64,000 nt of DNA from Dromaius novaehollandiae (GCF_036370855.1 NC_088112.1:15058469-15122468), one strand, 5' to 3'; counted from the first letter of the stretch, positions 25,071-37,194 are shown. Numbers and translations: made by a program. The notes: generated by a model from the sequence alone, not told the origin.

Positions 25071-27098
25071 TGATGCAGGATGAAAGAGCAGCATCAGTAC
25101 CAAAGAAAATGTTGGCCTTTCTTACTCAGCTCCTTCAGGAAGTCATTCCCCAGAGCAGGCACACAGGGACATCATGTTATTGCATGGCCTATTTCTGGTG
25201 CCAGAAGACAAACAACCTAATAGTTGACATCATCTGCACTCTTGAAGGCAAGGTTTGTTGTTCAGAAGCACAGAACAAACAAGACATTATTGTTTCTGAG
25301 TCAGCCATAATAATGAAGTTAAAAACAAGTATCATGGATATTTTTTATGAGCATTCATTTTTCAGAGCTTTCCCAGTGTAGTTCTGTCTCAAAACTATCC
25401 TGCTATACAGGGTCCCATCTCCATACGATGAATGAGGCAGGGAGAACCGCTGTTCCCTATATTTCTGAATGGACTTAGGCATCCCCTGGCTGCATCATTA
25501 AATGAACACCTGGTGAGTTCTGTTATGTGTTACTTCCGTACTTCATACCTTTTAAAATTATTTTTTCTGAAGGATGGGATTGTCTTCTCCTGCAGGATCT
25601 CAGTGTCATGAAATAGTCAAGGTAGTAGAAAATTTAGACTTAAAAGTTTTTACATTACCATCACAGATTTTATTCATGCATTATTACTTATTAATATCTA
25701 TCACCAGGACATATGGAACAGCAGTTACACCAATCCTGTTAGATCATCACTCAGAGATTAGAAAGGAGTAAAAACTGCAAAGCATCCTCCATAAATATTC
25801 ATTGGAATCGTTTATAATGCTGTTACTCTGAAGACAGCCAGGCATCATGGCTGGAGGTTCTGTATTGATTTTCTCCCACAGATATCAAGATAAAATCTGC
25901 TCAGTGAACCAGTCAGGAGCTTTCTTTTCCAAAGGAATCTTGTGTGGAGCCAATCAGTGATGACTCTGATGAAGTGAGCCTTTCAAAAAGTGCAGAATGA
26001 CAAAACCAAAACTGTTCATGGAGATCTACTATATTTTATAAAATTTTCCTTTGGAGCATTACTCACATCCAGGCAGAAATTTCTCATGAGAACTAGGGGG
26101 GACACTTGATAAGAAATAGCTTGAACCATGGAGATTTGGTCCTTAGCTTAGAATCTGAGATAGCTGGGTTCAAGTCCTTCATATGAATGAGGTGAAATCT
26201 GATCTGTCTCTTCCCAGGTAAATGATTCAGTTATTGACTGGGGAAAGGAGTTGAACAGGAACTCATCGCTCTGTTTGTTGTCTGGGCAATGGCTTTCACA
26301 AAATGAAATGCTTATTTTTCTCCAGCTCTGTTCCCTATGGCTACTTATGGCTCAGACTTGATTAACATTTTTTAAGATAAGAGAAAGACCAAAAAGTCAC
26401 TCTAGTGATATAAACTGAATCTGTACACCAATTTGGCCAGTGATCTTCCTTCCCATTCAGTAGCTGACATATTCAAAAGGGTGTCTTCTAATACAAGAAG
26501 TAATAACAATGCAAGAGGGAATAACTTGTGGACAAGGAAATGAAAGCAATGAGAATACCAAAGGGCAGCACAGTATTTTAAACGAGGTATAAGCATTCAG
26601 TGTATGTCTTTCCGCAACACCTAGAAATCTAGTCAGAGAGGGAGATCCCACTGGGCAAGGCCCTGTGAATACACATATCTAAGCTCATGAGTGTAAAACA
26701 AAGAAATGGATGAGTGGGAGGGGGGCACAAGGTAACAGGGACACAAGATCAATACAGTAAGCAGCAGCGGGCTCAGCATACCATCTGCCTGGTACTCTCT
26801 CCTACCCCTATTAGAGCTCACTTTCACATCACACAGATCAACCGTCTGTTTTCACCCACCCCCCAAGTGAGAGTCTAACTGTGTTTGACTCAATATATGT
26901 TTTTCCCACCTCCTCCACAAGCCCTTTCCTTTGTCCTCTTTTCAGCAGTTCTGTCTTCTGCCAGCAGATTATGCTGACAATTTAGTGTGAAAAGGAAATT
27001 AGAAATGCACCAGTGTTCCTCACATGGGCAGAGCCACAGCTTGAATGAAAACATTAATTCAGATTAAAACTGAAGCATTCAACAATTCATCATTTTAG

Positions 27099-27140
27099 TG
27101 CATGCACATGCGTGTGTGTGTGCATGTGCTTGTGCGTATG
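27099..27140 (+). repeat. (GT)n/(GCAT) alternating purine-pyrimidine tract
   Basis: Alternating GTGTGTGTG and GCATGTG steps run for about 40 bases. It is a microsatellite and a possible Z-DNA former. Confidence 0.85.
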
Positions 27141-27797
27141 ACAGGGATGTTATTGTGTTAGGTCTCTGTACAGGACCTACCTGATTAAGGGAACGACACA
27201 ACCTGCCAGTATAATTCCTACAACTACATCAGTGTGCCGTGCAGCACAGACATCCCCAAGGAGAGCGAGCGTGGTCTAGAAACTCTAAGAAAGAGCAGCA
27301 GGTTTGCAGGCTGTGCCTTACCACTGATTAGCTGGGCAAGAGCAGTGCTGGAGACGATTCAGCCTGACTCCTAAATGAGCTATTAACCGTCCCAAGCGAG
27401 CTCTGGTCCCTGGGCACCACACAGCAGAGTTTGGCTTGGGATGCTTCTGCCTGGGTCTGCTCAGTGCCATCCAGTGCACCAGCTTGTAGCTGTATGGGCC
27501 AAAGCGCAATAGCAAAGTGCAGATTTTCAGATGCGTTTGGGCCACCTGACTGACCAAAGTAACTAGCTGCTTTTGAAACTCTCCCACTTAACCTCCGACT
27601 GCTGCTGTTGCACTTCCATAAAGTGGAACTACTGTGAAACCTATGTGTGGGAATTGTAAAATTTAACTTCTAAATGCTGGTGAAGCTTTGTGTGATCCTG
27701 CTGCAGAAAATACCCTGTGGGAAGAACACCTGCCAACTAGAATCTTGCCTTAAATGAAGAATATATGATACATCCTGGTGTGGGTGAGAATTAAGTG

Positions 27798-27832
27798 TCA
27801 TAGATTCTTGTTTGTAAAGACCAGAAGGGACT
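27798..27832 (-). repeat. CR1/L3-type LINE 3'-tail relic, antisense
   Basis: TCATAGATTCTTG followed by TAAAGACCAGAAGGGAC is the reverse complement of the LINE tail seen at 8.9 kb ('gtcccttctggtcttta..gaatctatga'). The LINE body would lie to the right in this orientation but is not recognisable. Confidence 0.55.
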
Positions 27833-28512
27833 AACCCTTAAAAGCATCAGAAATATCTTTTCCTAAGGTCCTTTAGAAAGTGTTTAGTGTTGCGGAGAAA
27901 TAGCCTCGCAGGTTCCCAAGGGCTTGCAGTACAAGTGACCTACGATCAAGTGTAATGAGAAACAACTCCACAGCATCCTGTCAAAGTGTATAATGTTGTT
28001 TGTGCTACTCAGCCACGGTGAAGAGAAATGAAAAGAAATAGCAAAAGTGGCACAAGACAGGCCTTCAAACTGATTAGTCAGAATGATGAAACTGCAACAC
28101 TAGCCCATGAGTCACTTCAGATTTCCTATTTAAGAACAGCTGTATTTCCTTGACTATTGTCACAGACAGCCCACAGAGTTGCACCAAAGTCGACAACAAC
28201 AACAAAAGAATTACATTCATTGTGTCAGGTTCCTTTTATAAAGCAGTATAATTAAAAATAAATTAAATATTACCAGTTGGTGGAACACTTCGTGTTGCCC
28301 ATGCGTAATTAAGGGGAGAGATCACATGGTACTGCAGGCAGCAGACGGTCAAATAAAAAAAGGACGATAAAAAGACAAGGGCACAATCAGAAAAGGCAAT
28401 ACCCACAGGAAGCGACAGAAAATCCATCTGTTTGCTGCCTGTTGGATTCTGCCTAGAAGATTAATTCCGGTAATTTAAGGCTTAGCTTCTTTCTTCTAAA
28501 TAAACAAAATTT

Positions 28513-30235
28513 CTCTGTACATAGGAACAGAAGATTAGCCGTAGAGGATAGCTCTGAGGTCCCCCTAGCCCTGAGTCCTGTCTCTGACACTTGGTAGTAC
28601 CAGATGTTCAGCAAAAAGGTTGAGAAACAGGTTAAATGCTGACTGATCATTCCCCTGGTATATTCTCTCACCTTCTACCCTTCTCCGCCTTACTGAGGCT
28701 GTACCCATCTGTGGCTGTATCAGCATCTTATCGTTGGCTGGCAGTAATAGACTTCTCCTGCATTAATTTGTCTCCTAATTTTTAACATGAATGAATATGG
28801 CATTCACAATATCTTGCAGCAATGAGTCTCAAAGCTTAAAGATGCCCTGTATAGAAAAAAATTTCCTTTGATTTCTTTTAAAAATTCTCCTCAATCTTTT
28901 TGTCTGAGGCCTGCAGATTCTCATATAATGAGAAGGAATGAAGACTCATTCCTTGTTCAGCTGCTTCATGAGGAAGCTGTTTCACACTTTCAGTCATCCT
29001 CATTGCCTTTCTGTGAGCATTTTCTTGCTCTTCTGTATCTCAGGGGAACCAAAGCTATACATAGATTTCAAGAGGTTTGAACAATGGTTAATTACATTTC
29101 CTGGTATATTCTCTATTCCTTCTCTAATAATTTCTGAAATTCTCTGCATCTTCTGACTCCCACTGAGCCTTGAGCTAATGTTTTCATAGTGCTGTTCACA
29201 GTGACTCCAAAAATCTCTTTCCTGAATGCTAATAGCTAATCTGCAGTTCATCACTGTGTAGGTTATAATTACTGGGTTTTTTTTCCAATGGTCATTATTC
29301 TGCATTTATTAACATGTGAATGTCATCTTCTGTTTTATCACCCAGTTCCTCAGTACCAAGAGAAACTGCTGCAGCTTCTTACATTCATTTTAGTTTTCAT
29401 TGTCCTGAACAGACTTGTATCAACAGCAATTGGTTTTACCTCACTATTCAGCTCTTCGCATATCATTTGTGTACACACTGAATAGCACAGCACCTCACAT
29501 GCATCCCTATAGAAACCATGGGTAGGTAACCCCTCTCCAATGGGAGACCTTTATTTCTACCTTTCATCCACTTATTAACTCCTGAAAGGACCTTCCCTCT
29601 TATCCCACGACAGCTTAATTTCTTTAAGAACCTTGGGGCGGGAACTTGTCAAAAGCTCCTGAAAATCCTAGCATATTATATCAACTAGATCATCCTTACC
29701 TACATACTGTCTGACTCCTCAAAAACAGAAGAACATTTGTGAGGCAGGGCTTCTCTCTGCAAAGCCATGCCAGTTCTTTCCTATTTTGTCATCTTTATCC
29801 TTCTGTCTTCTAATTCCATTGTTTAGTATAGTTTCCACTCTTTCCATCTTAAATTTCTACCGGCCTGTAGCTTTCTGGACTCCCTTCCTCTGGAGTCTTT
29901 AAAAAAATCAGTACACCAGTTGCAACCTTTTCTTTCTCTGTGCTGCTGCTAATGTAAACCACAGATTTATATCCCCCTATTAACAGCTGAGACATTTCAT
30001 ATTTGAGTTCCTTTAGAACTCATGAGCAAATCCCATCTGCTCCTGGCAATTTGGTATTATTAATTTCATTGATTTATCCCTAGATGACTTCTACCAGCAC
30101 ACCAGTTTGAAGCAGTTCTTCTGCCTTGTCCCCCATAAGAAGAAAAAGTCTCTGGTGTGGTAACCTTCTTGAACTTCTGAGCAGTGAACACCAGCCCACG
30201 TAATTCATCTTTTCCCTGTGCTCCATTGCACCTAC
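28513..30235 (-). mobile_element. CR1 LINE, 5'-truncated 3' portion with broken reverse transcriptase
   Basis: On the minus strand this reads as the reverse-transcriptase and 3' part of a Chicken-Repeat-1 (CR1) non-LTR retrotransposon. In element order, the complement shows a stretch leading to ATACCAAATTGCCAGGAGCA (about 30,060), the Q-H-G-F-like block around 29,770 (complement of AAAGCCATGCCAG), the F-x-K-A-F-D-K palm block near 29,650, the block complementary to TTATCCCACGACAGCTT near 29,605, the PQGSVLGP region near 29,500 and the catalytic F-A-D-D region near 29,425. It ends in the CR1 tail near 28,515. Many stops and frameshifts interrupt it, and the F-A-D-D motif reads I-A-V-D, so the first aspartate is lost. 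It is about 1.7 kb against roughly 4.5 kb for a full element. No intact ORF remains; 28.69-28.86 kb is most diverged. Boundaries are approximate. Confidence 0.9.
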
Positions 30236-30606
30236 CTGCCCTCCAGACTCTCTGGTAGGCTTCCGGCTCCTGAAGTGCTTGGGGAAGTTTGTACTATTAT
30301 TTTTTTTGCCTTCAACAAGTTGTTCCTCAAAATCTGTTTGAGGTTTGCCATACTGCAAACTTGCATACTTTTACTTTTCTCCTGCTCAAAAGTTGTTTTT
30401 TCTCTGTTTTCCTCTCTGGGGCAGAGCTTCCAGTTTGCAACCTCCACTTACGCAATGCTAATATGCAAAACAGATTGCATTCATTTGATACTGCAAAGAG
30501 CCTCTGCGTTTTACCTGACTCTGTAACATATACTCAGGGCTTGGCTCACACTGCTTTAACAAAGAGCTGCGGCAACTGAAGAGGCTACTGCCATGATCAA
30601 GCTGGG

Positions 30607-30697
30607 TACCCATGTCTCCTGTGCACCCGTGCCTCCTGGGTATGCACCCATGCCTCCTGGGTATCTATGCCTCCTGTGTGCCCATGCCTCCTGCCCT
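30607..30697 (+). repeat. minisatellite, ~20-bp unit, about 5 copies
   Basis: The core CCCATGCCTCCTG recurs about five times, as CCCATGTCTCCTG, CCCGTGCCTCCTG, CCCATGCCTCCTG, CTATGCCTCCTG and CCCATGCCTCCTG. GGGTATG or TGTG linkers of varying length separate the copies. The unit length varies between 16 and 21 bases. Such GC-rich minisatellites often vary in copy number between individuals. Confidence 0.85.
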
Positions 30698-30699
30698 TT

Positions 30700-33600
30700 G
30701 CAGCAGAGGCTGGTAGTTTGGTGGCTGTGTGAGGTGTGAACTCATCTTCCGTTCAGCCAGCTCTGCAATGGGAGCAGCATGAGACAAATGCACTGAGGGT
30801 GGGAATTTCATCTCTAATGGAATTGCTAGAGTTTTTCTCCTTCACCTCTTGGCAACCAAAATGGTCACTATACCAACAGTCCTGTGCAGAAGAGGATGTA
30901 GCTCTGGCTGGGCTGTCTGTGCCACAGAGACTCTACCTAGTGTCTAACTCTTCTCCTCTACAGATAATGACGGACAGAGCAAAGGGATGAGGGAAACTAC
31001 GACCAAGTGAATGTGAACAGATGAAAGACTGCCAAAGGTGACTTTCCTCATATGCCCAGAGCAATTAAAAGAATTAATCCCGCCACTACGCCTGTTCAAG
31101 GCTAGGAGTAAGTCAGTAGTCTACCATTGTGAACAAAGCCTTTTATGCACTATTAAAATATAGCCAGCTCTGTGGAGAGCAGAACTATTCTTTAACAGCA
31201 TCCATCAATACTATAAAAGACAGGAGTGAAATGAATATAGTTTCTAACAGAAATCATTACAATTCTAAACAAAGAAATCTTTTAAAGTACAAAAAGAGCA
31301 GGATAGATAGAGCAAAAAAGAGAAAAATCTAATTATATTCATAAAAAACCCTCCTATAAGGGAACTAGTACAGTTAGAGTTCATCTTCTGTCCTTGAATT
31401 AAAAAGGCGGGCATGGCTAATCCATGAAACTAAAGTCTCCTTTACCTTCCGGTTATATAAAATACTCCTTCATATTTCAAGGTGCCCTTTTTATTTGGAA
31501 AAAAAAAAGGCTTAAAAATAATTATGGTTCAATCCTTTTTCAAGTTCTAACCTTTCAGAATATGCCCAAAAACCAGCAGGGAGAAGGCCAGTCTGGAACA
31601 CGCATGGAAAGAAGAAGAAAAGAGCAACATGTCGCTTCAACTCTTGGAACAGAACCTGTTCTTTCTAACCATTTTCTTAAATAAATGAAGGAGGGATGAT
31701 ACGCTGTTGTTTATAAGAATTAAAGAGTTGGCATTTCATGAATATTCAGATACTCCCAAGTGGCAGTAAATTCTATCCTTACACATTTGATTCTTTACAG
31801 TCCATTCTCTCATCCTGTTTTTAAATGCCTTGCTCCAGTCTCAGCCTTCTTTTGGGAATACACTTCTTTGATCAAGGGTCTGTCCTGCCTTCTGAGCTCC
31901 TACTGGCAAAGAGTTTCAAAGGGGCTCTGCTCCTCTCTGAAATAAATGCAGGCAGCATGTCCACGTCCCACATTTGAACATCAGAACCATTGACTTCACT
32001 GGAGATATGTTGTGTATGCAGGACTGGGTCCTTCATGTGCTCCCATGATAGGCAAGCCATGCGGAGGAAGTCTGGAAATGGGGTTTACAAAACTCCATAT
32101 ACAGTTAATGATGTCAGCTGATTTACTCACATGCCTAAATTTACCTGACTTAGGGCTACCAAAAATCACCTTTTCTTTGAGTGTGTGTGCATTTATGTAT
32201 GTATATGTATGTGATCAACATACACAAGCTGATCCAGATAAGAAATGATGTCTTCATATACTTCTGTTACTTGCTGTACTTTTGTACATGAATGCTTTCC
32301 AGTGCTTAATGTATATTTAATGAATCTGAGTGACGGGAAAGGAGGCAGAAACTTTCAAAATCTGCTGGCCAGCATTTTTTCCATACTCATCCCAGAAGAA
32401 CTATTCCTGAATGTTGTATTTTGCGATATGAGGAATGAGATCAGAATCTGGCCTATTCTCTCTTCTTTCTTCTGAACTGAGATGTTATTTACTGAGCATA
32501 AAACAGCCAAATTGTGCTATGGCAGAGAGACAGAAAGGTATCTACTTAATTTTAGTGACCGTTTTCTAAAGCTAATTTTATTCAAATAAGTATTGTGTTG
32601 TGGGTGCACAACCACATGTTATATACATCACCAATGCCAGAATTTAAGTGGAGGTTACTATGTTCCAAGCGAAAAACCATCATCATCCACTCAAAAATGT
32701 GAGCAGATAATGAGCGGCTCTGAAGTGGATAATTTGACTTTATTCAGAGATGGCTCAGCACCAGATAATACCTGACCCAGATCTCTTTCTAATTCATCTA
32801 AAACCTATTATTGGCCTGATTTCATGTGCTGTTTCTTGAGGTGACCTCTGATGGGCCAGTGGCAAATGAAATGAAATGAAACACAGTGTTGACACTCATT
32901 AGTTTCAAAGTCCTGACATAAACCTTCATTTTTCCCTCCGTAAGGCTTTCCACAGGAAAAGAGCACTTTCCACAAGGAGAGGCTGAATTTTTTACTTTTT
33001 TTGTGTGTAAAGTGGAAAATAAAGGTTTTAACAAAACTTCAGTATGTGGCATGTATTAAAAAGGAACTCCAGTGCCCATAGTACACAGATGAAATTTATA
33101 AACCAATAACACTAAGTTAATCCAAAAATCAATACTGGGAAATGTTACCAAAGAACCACTAGTTGCCTTTCCATTGGTTTGTAGACACGTTTCTGGAATA
33201 ACAATGGCAAGTCATTACTCAGACATCAGTTGGTGGATTGAAAGCCATGACTGAGTTTGCTGGTCTGCATTCCTCTGTCAGTAAAAGGAATGTTTTTCCC
33301 TCAGAAATTACAGTCAGGATAAGATCCCCCTAAGAATTGAAAACTTCAGGCTTTCTGGGTGGGATCTGCACAAATATTCAGCATATACGTAACTTCTCCC
33401 AGTAAAATCACTAAAACACACGAAGGGAGCAAAATTATGCCAACCCTGAGGGTAAAGCAGAAACCCTAATTTATTTGTTATTTAAGTGAAACGTCAGCAA
33501 CATAGCAGAGGCATACGATCCTTCCAGCATCTCTGACCATATTGATCTTTCAGTGAGGCAGAAAGATTCTGCTTCCCATTTCATGACTGATTTAGCTTTG

Positions 33601-34790
33601 CAATTCAAACCAGTCCATGCCTTACTGATGGGATCAATGACCTCTTACTTTCCATGGCTGCTCTGGAAAGGTGGCTACTGCTACTTCATCTCGCACAGCA
33701 CATGGCTGCAGAACATGCACTGGCTCGTGTGCTCATCTCCAGAAATATCCCGCAAGCTTCTCAAAGGCAGGAAGGCAGGGCAGGACCCATGGCTCGGCCC
33801 TGGAAGCGTTGTGCGTCTCTGAAACTGCAACTTGCAAAAAAATCTTCTACCTATGTGCTCGAGAGTCATCCAAAAGTCTTCTTTGGTTTGTTTCTTGGGT
33901 GTTTTAGAAAGAGGTTTAACAGTGTCTCAGCCTATCAAATTAACAGTCTTGAATGGCTCACCTTGCAGCTAGTTAAAGATTGAGCTAGGCAAACTTTGTT
34001 AGAGGTAATAGTATTTATTTATGATTAGCGCACTAATCAGGCCCAAAAGCCTGTTCAGGTTTTCTATGTATCTTATTCAGAGACAAATAAGCTGAAGAGA
34101 GAGAGAGAGGCTTTGGGGTTTTTCTCAGACAGCAAAAAAATCTCAGTAATAAATGTATCAATACACTTTGTTCACCCAGATTAAAGTTTTAATTAGCGTA
34201 TGAGAATTAAAATCAATTCAGGGAAGGATTTAAGTACATGCTCATCTTTAAGCAACCAAGTAATTCATCAGCTTCAGCTGTTGTTCATTGACTTTGGTAA
34301 GACTAGTCACACAAACTTGCCTCTACCTGATAACTTGCTGCCATGCAACCACAGCAATGAGAACTTAAATAGTCTTGACCAGAGAAAGTACCCTCCATCC
34401 ATCTCAAAGGAGATTGCAAACACATCTGCCATCAGTTTGAGAGGGCTCTGTGATGGGCGATTGCTCCTCTCTAATGTATGTTTGTCATCTAATGACTCAT
34501 TCGTGAAGATGGGCATTGGGGCTGTGTCTTGATGCAAGAGTGGATCATTTCTCAGGAAATCCACACATCACCATATGTGTCTGAAGACCACAGGGCAAAA
34601 GGGGAGAGCTATACTGCTGACAAATAATTGCAATGTGTCCGCTTAGCATTTGCAACAAATCATCATCAGCATATAGAAGGGCTGCCTGGAGGCCTGGAGC
34701 TGTCAAGGCAGATAATGGCCAGAAACACCAGTGGCTAATAATAACACGGGGCTTCACTGTACCATGTTTGAGTGTAAACTGGAGAGGGAG
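30700..34790. other. non-coding stretch, no gene seen
   Basis: Only chance frames of at most about 110 codons are present. A TG/TATG microsatellite lies near 32.2 kb. At 33.5-34.0 kb two overlapping plus-strand frames of 89 and 109 codons are open, but their translations look like random sequence. Nothing else is nameable. Confidence 0.7.
32180..32214 (+). repeat. GT/TATG microsatellite
   Basis: GTGTGTGTGC is followed by ATTTATGTATGTATATGTAT; a mixed GT and TATG simple repeat. Confidence 0.85.
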
Positions 34791-34816
34791 TTATTTCTTT
34801 TTTTCTCTCTCTCCAG

Positions 34817-35159
34817 CTGTTGATGTTATGTTTTGCAAGGGACCTCTTGTGCAGACCCAGCCTGTGCCCATCAGAAGAGGCAGCTGAACGTTTTGCGCAG
34901 CCAGCAACTCAGGCAGCGTCAGGCATGGCTGCTGCAGGGATGCAAAAATGCAGCGCACAGCCAAAAGCTGGCCCGGCTGACTCAACGAGTAGCTGCATGC
35001 TCTCTGAAGGACTGTCACACTGCAAAGGCAAAGCAGGGTTCTCGGCTGCGACGAGGCCAAGCGCAATCCTGGAGCATTAGGATGGGGTGGTTTGTCCTCT
35101 GGGCACTCTTGTGTGCTCTGTGCAGTGAGGTAGCAAGGAGGCAGACAAGAAGCTATTGG
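34817..35159 (+). other. candidate exon with signal-peptide-like start, gene unknown
   Basis: A strong acceptor (pyrimidine run from 34,796 ending CTCTCTCTCCAG at 34,816) is followed by 343 bases ending at a consensus donor GTGAGT (35,160-35,165). The only ATG in the open plus frame is at 35,082, with A at -3 and G at +4. From it the frame reads MGWFVLWALLCALC, then SEV, basic residues (ARRQTR) and SYW, and reaches the donor exactly between codons (phase 0). That is the pattern of an exon carrying a 5' UTR and a signal peptide. About ten CpGs fall in 34,889-35,063, far above background. Against it: several out-of-frame ATGs lie upstream, no downstream exon was found, the family is unknown, and such coincidences occur by chance. 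A non-coding RNA exon is an alternative. Confidence 0.2.
34889..35063. promoter_or_regulatory. small CpG cluster over the candidate exon
   Basis: Ten CpGs were hand-counted in 175 bases with G+C well above 50 percent, while flanking DNA has about ten per kilobase. The cluster sits immediately upstream of the ATG at 35,082. It may be a small unmethylated promoter or enhancer, or constrained sequence. No TATA box or Inr stands out. Confidence 0.3.
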
Positions 35160-35803
35160 GTGAGTGCACCCAGTTTTTCCACACTTCCATGTTTGTTTCC
35201 CCAGCCAAGTACCAAAGTGACCTGCTGGTCCCAAGGAGCCAAGCAAGCTCTCAGGCCCCTGAGGAGATGGTTTGACAGTTTGCTCTTAGCATCACTCTGC
35301 TGTGACTGTGGGAAGAGCATTAGTTATTGCATGGGAGTTCTCACTCCAAAAAACAGGGAGGGAAAGGTACAAGGTTCAATCCCGCGAAGCAAACAGCCCA
35401 ATCCCCATTGAACAGAGTGAGGAAAAAATCTCAGGCTGCTGTGAACATCTGTCTTTTGGCATTAACCAAGCTGCAGCTTACTTCAGGGGTGGGTTTGGCC
35501 TAAGTATTTATATCTAGAGACAGTTTCAGAGCTGGATAACAAAGGGTGTAAAAGCCATAAAGAGCTGTGCCCAATTAAAACCTCTTTCAAAGCCTCAGCA
35601 AAATTTAAAAATGCACAGCACTGCAAATTTAAAGAAAAAAAATGCTTATTTTTTAAAACCACTATGTTTAGCTCCACTCACCTTGATCCAAACACAGCTA
35701 GTGAGCACGAGGATTTTATCATACCTTAACCATGCCTGAAAGCATGGAAAATTACAATTCAGACACTAGTCACATCCTGTAGTTAAAAAATCAGGGAGAT
35801 GTG

Positions 35804-35890
35804 AGTGAAGTAGTGGAGAGAACCCAAGCGCACCGGGATAAAGGAGATAAATCAACTCAAGGACCTGTATTCAAACTGCTGTGAAGTATA
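35804..35890 (+). repeat. possible MIR/tRNA-derived SINE head
   Basis: GAAGTAGTGGAGAGAACCCA followed after a gap by AAGGACCTGTATTCAAACTG resembles the tRNA-like head of a MIR ('agcagtgtggtctagtggaaagagca..ggagacctgggttcaaatcctg'). It is diverged and the 3' core is not clear. Confidence 0.35.
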
Positions 35891-36035
35891 ATGGGTTTCA
35901 TCTCTGTCTGAATGCTCAGGCTATAAAGGTACAGCAAGGAGGTAATAGCAGCGCTGAGTGTAAAACATCACATTTCTTGTAACTGCAAGATGGCAGCATT
36001 GTGGAAAACAACTGGCTTGGGGGAACTAAAGGTGA

Positions 36036-36105
36036 GCAACATGCCTCGTAATTCATCTGGTAAAGTGCCTGGATTTATGCCAGTGCAGTGCAGGTCTAAT
36101 TCCTA
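36036..36105 (+). repeat. possible tRNA-derived SINE head
   Basis: TAATTCATCTGGTAAAGTGC and, 40 bases on, GCAGGTCTAATTCC look like degraded A-box and B-box regions. No full cloverleaf can be drawn. It is tentative. Confidence 0.2.
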
Positions 36106-37146
36106 GTAAATTAGGACATTTCTAACAGAACAGGGTTTGCTACGTTCCAATGTTGTTTCATTTGAAAACTGGAGAATTCAACAGAAATAAAACACAGTTC
36201 TTCTGGCAGGGCAGGGAGGAGGCGTCGTAGGAGGAGGAAGTGCAGCATCCCTCATACAACAGCCAGCATCACGGGAACACCTGGAGTGTCCCTGAACGGT
36301 CCTCTCCAATGCTTTTTTCCTAAACGTTGTACACCAAACCCTTCAGTCTCAGCCTAAGTGGAGGGGAGACTGAGCAAAACCTCACACACTTCTGAAGTGT
36401 CCCTGAAACTTGGAGATACATTACCAAAAGCAAACTGGTCTTTTTTGTATCCATTTCCCAGAAGGCTGAGGTAGAATATTATGGTGCAAGGTGTTTTCTC
36501 ATTTACACTCAGGCTACCTGGACGCAAAATAGCTGAAGGAAGTAATAGTGGCAGATAAGCTAAGAGTTAATAGTTGATGCATTGTGGCTCATTTATCTGT
36601 CTTCTCGCACTGTACAGATTTTATCATTGCAACTGGGAATCGTACAATACTGGTCCCACTTGCCCTGCCAAGCATACTCTTCTCATCAGTTTTCTACTTC
36701 TGTTTGTGTATTTCTGATAAATTAATTTTTCAATGAAAAACACCCGTCCACCCAAATCCCTAAATAAGACAAATTAATTTAAGTCAACTAAAAGGAATTA
36801 ATCTGTTCCAATGACAGATTTTATTTTTGAAATGTAATTAGATTGGAAAATGCCTCCACCCATCTAGGCAAGCTTTCTGCAAACACATCCTTTATTCATC
36901 TACATTTTTCTATTGTATAGATCTTTTTGTTGGCCAGCAGTGACCAAAGACTGGCACGCAAAATTAACACTGATGTGTATATGTGCTGAGTGAATTTGTA
37001 TAAAAGCTAGCATGAATGATTAGCAGTGTTAAGCGTGAACTTGTGAAATTCTGGATATTTTATTAATGCTTTTTTGTAGACTGAATAACTTTATTCCTTT
37101 ATCTTCCCAAGCACAGGGTCTGATTTATGCCAAAGACTTCATGTTT

Positions 37147-37176
37147 GATTTTGGTCAAGTCAGTTAACTTCTCTGG
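37147..37176 (+). repeat. MIR core fragment (left half)
   Basis: GATTTTGGTCAAGTCAGTTA followed by ACTTCTCTGG matches the conserved MIR core ('gaccttgggcaagtcacttaacctctctg'). The sequence that normally follows directly (cctcagtttccccatctgtaaaatggg) is found only 271 bases further right. Confidence 0.55.
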
Positions 37177-37194
37177 AGGGAAATTCATCTGACC

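Larger units (their letters stand above)
16000..28500. other. non-coding stretch, no gene seen
   Basis: The longest frame is 187 codons on the plus strand (20325-20888). It opens with GTG, not ATG, encodes nothing recognisable, and is about the length expected once by chance in a window this size. Noted within the stretch and listed separately are a CTCF-like motif, a CR1-tail relic, short duplications, a tRNA-like relic and microsatellites. Around 20.57-20.76 kb CpG is moderately raised (eight CpGs in about 180 bases). The rest is unremarkable. Confidence 0.7.

Noticed and set aside
26130..26230. tRNA-like SINE with GCTGGGTTCAAGTCC
   Set aside because: A B-box-like word is present, but no A-box or SINE core is found at the right distance.
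29000..29305. 101-codon minus-strand frame
   Set aside because: It lies inside the decayed CR1 LINE and is a leftover of its reverse-transcriptase region, not a separate gene.
34791..35246. 151-codon minus-strand frame opposite the candidate exon
   Set aside because: It is a shadow of the GC-rich, stop-poor patch. The translation is low-information and has no signal peptide or domain.
35340..35400. tRNA-like T-arm (GGTTCAATCCCGC)
   Set aside because: It is a B-box-like word without A-box or pairing stems; by itself it is not support for a tRNA or SINE.
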